A stretch of DNA of 64,000 nt from RUG705 sp934101175 (GTDB lineage: Bacteria; Bacillota_I; Bacilli_A; RF39; UBA660): the NCBI GenBank assembly GCA_934101175.1, contig CAKOQC010000001.1, forward strand, positions 62,001 through 126,000. Direction: 5' to 3'. The stretch's first letter is position 1. Each line of letters opens with the position of its first letter. Both the position numbers and the translations under genes were made by a program. Shown in pieces: positions 63,841-64,000 of this stretch. The notes below the pieces were generated by a model. The model had not been told where the DNA came from and searched no databases. It saw only the letters and a program-made list of their open reading frames with translations.

Positions 63841-64000
63841 TACCTTATTTGATAATATATAACGAAAAAAATAATATAATTCATTCTGTTTTATTTGCAA
63901 AAAAGCATTAAAAGCTATAAAATAATATTATGAAAAACCAATACATATCAAGAATTTTTTAAACTAAATAATTCTCATTAATAGAGTGTACTTATATAAA

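Noticed and set aside
1..64000. Mollicute genetic code (TGA as Trp)
   Set aside because: TGA serves as stop in several well-bounded genes, and Trp is encoded by TGG throughout.
1..64000. CRISPR array, insertion sequence, prophage or recombinase
   Set aside because: No spaced short repeats, and no transposase, integrase or invertase among the readable genes; the enzyme acting on the invertible cassettes must be elsewhere.

Overview
The window is AT-rich (roughly a quarter to 30% G+C by eye) and looks like a chromosome segment of a spore-forming, low-GC Firmicute of the Bacilli type, probably a gut-dwelling lineage with a reduced genome. Five recognisable sporulation genes support this: spoIIIAH, gerE, gerM, gpr-spoIIP and spoIVB. 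So does the rpsT/gpr/spoIIP order known from Bacillus. TGA is used as a stop (for example at 30531-30533, 46507-46509 and 52192-52194), so this is translation table 11 and not a code-4 mollicute. Typical ribosome binding sites are AAGGAG or AGGTGAT.

Layout. 1-2.1 kb: end of an arginine-deiminase-type locus (arcC, YfcC-type antiporter). 2.1-2.7 kb: an invertible-promoter block in the OFF orientation before a truncated surface-protein gene. 2.7-7.2 kb: a large MMPL exporter fused in frame to a secreted domain, with a divergent TetR regulator. 7.3-13.6 kb: a membrane protein, CIRCE-controlled htpG, a PP2C phosphatase, recX and a lipoprotein. 13.7-24.4 kb: two more blocks of the same invertible-promoter type, both ON, driving a 2917-residue glycine-rich surface protein and a 486-residue cytoplasmic protein. 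24.6-26.4 kb: mother-cell sporulation genes with sigma-K-like and sigma-E-like promoters. 26.5 kb: tRNA-Arg. 26.8-39.8 kb: one long cell-surface polysaccharide operon (flippase, glycosyltransferases, UDP-galactopyranose mutase, a polymerase-like fusion, deacetylase, EpsE/EpsF pair). 39.8 kb: tRNA-Leu with a duplicated 3' tail. 40-46 kb: RNase R, two CapA paralogues, smpB, rpsU, yqeY. 46-53 kb: a phosphatase pair, a second RNase R, a CofE-like ligase and an RnfC/RnfD pair. 53-62 kb: a SUMF1-like surface protein, peptidase C26, rpsT, gpr-spoIIP, a ZIP transporter, a membrane-anchored transglycosylase and spoIVB. 62.3-63.8 kb: a MqsR/MqsA-Panacea-like toxin-antitoxin operon.

The most striking feature is the family of three related promoter cassettes at 2179-2350, 13681-13863 and 22756-22936. 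Each is about 172-183 bp, bounded by inverted repeats of the form AAGTATTnTACTT, and carries the same sigma-A promoter (TTGNNT, 17 bp, TATAAT). Two copies point at the downstream gene and one is reverse-complemented. That is the signature of phase variation by DNA inversion. Two of the controlled genes have SipW-type signal sequences, as does an unlinked surface protein at 53285, so the system probably switches surface architecture on and off. No recombinase gene lies in the window.

Other points of interest: an MMPL gene that has lost its stop codon and reads through an intact ribosome binding site into a secreted protein; a CIRCE operator on htpG; two tandem capA genes splitting the usual rnr-smpB pair; a reduced RnfC/RnfD pair; and an operator-bearing promoter for the toxin-antitoxin operon.
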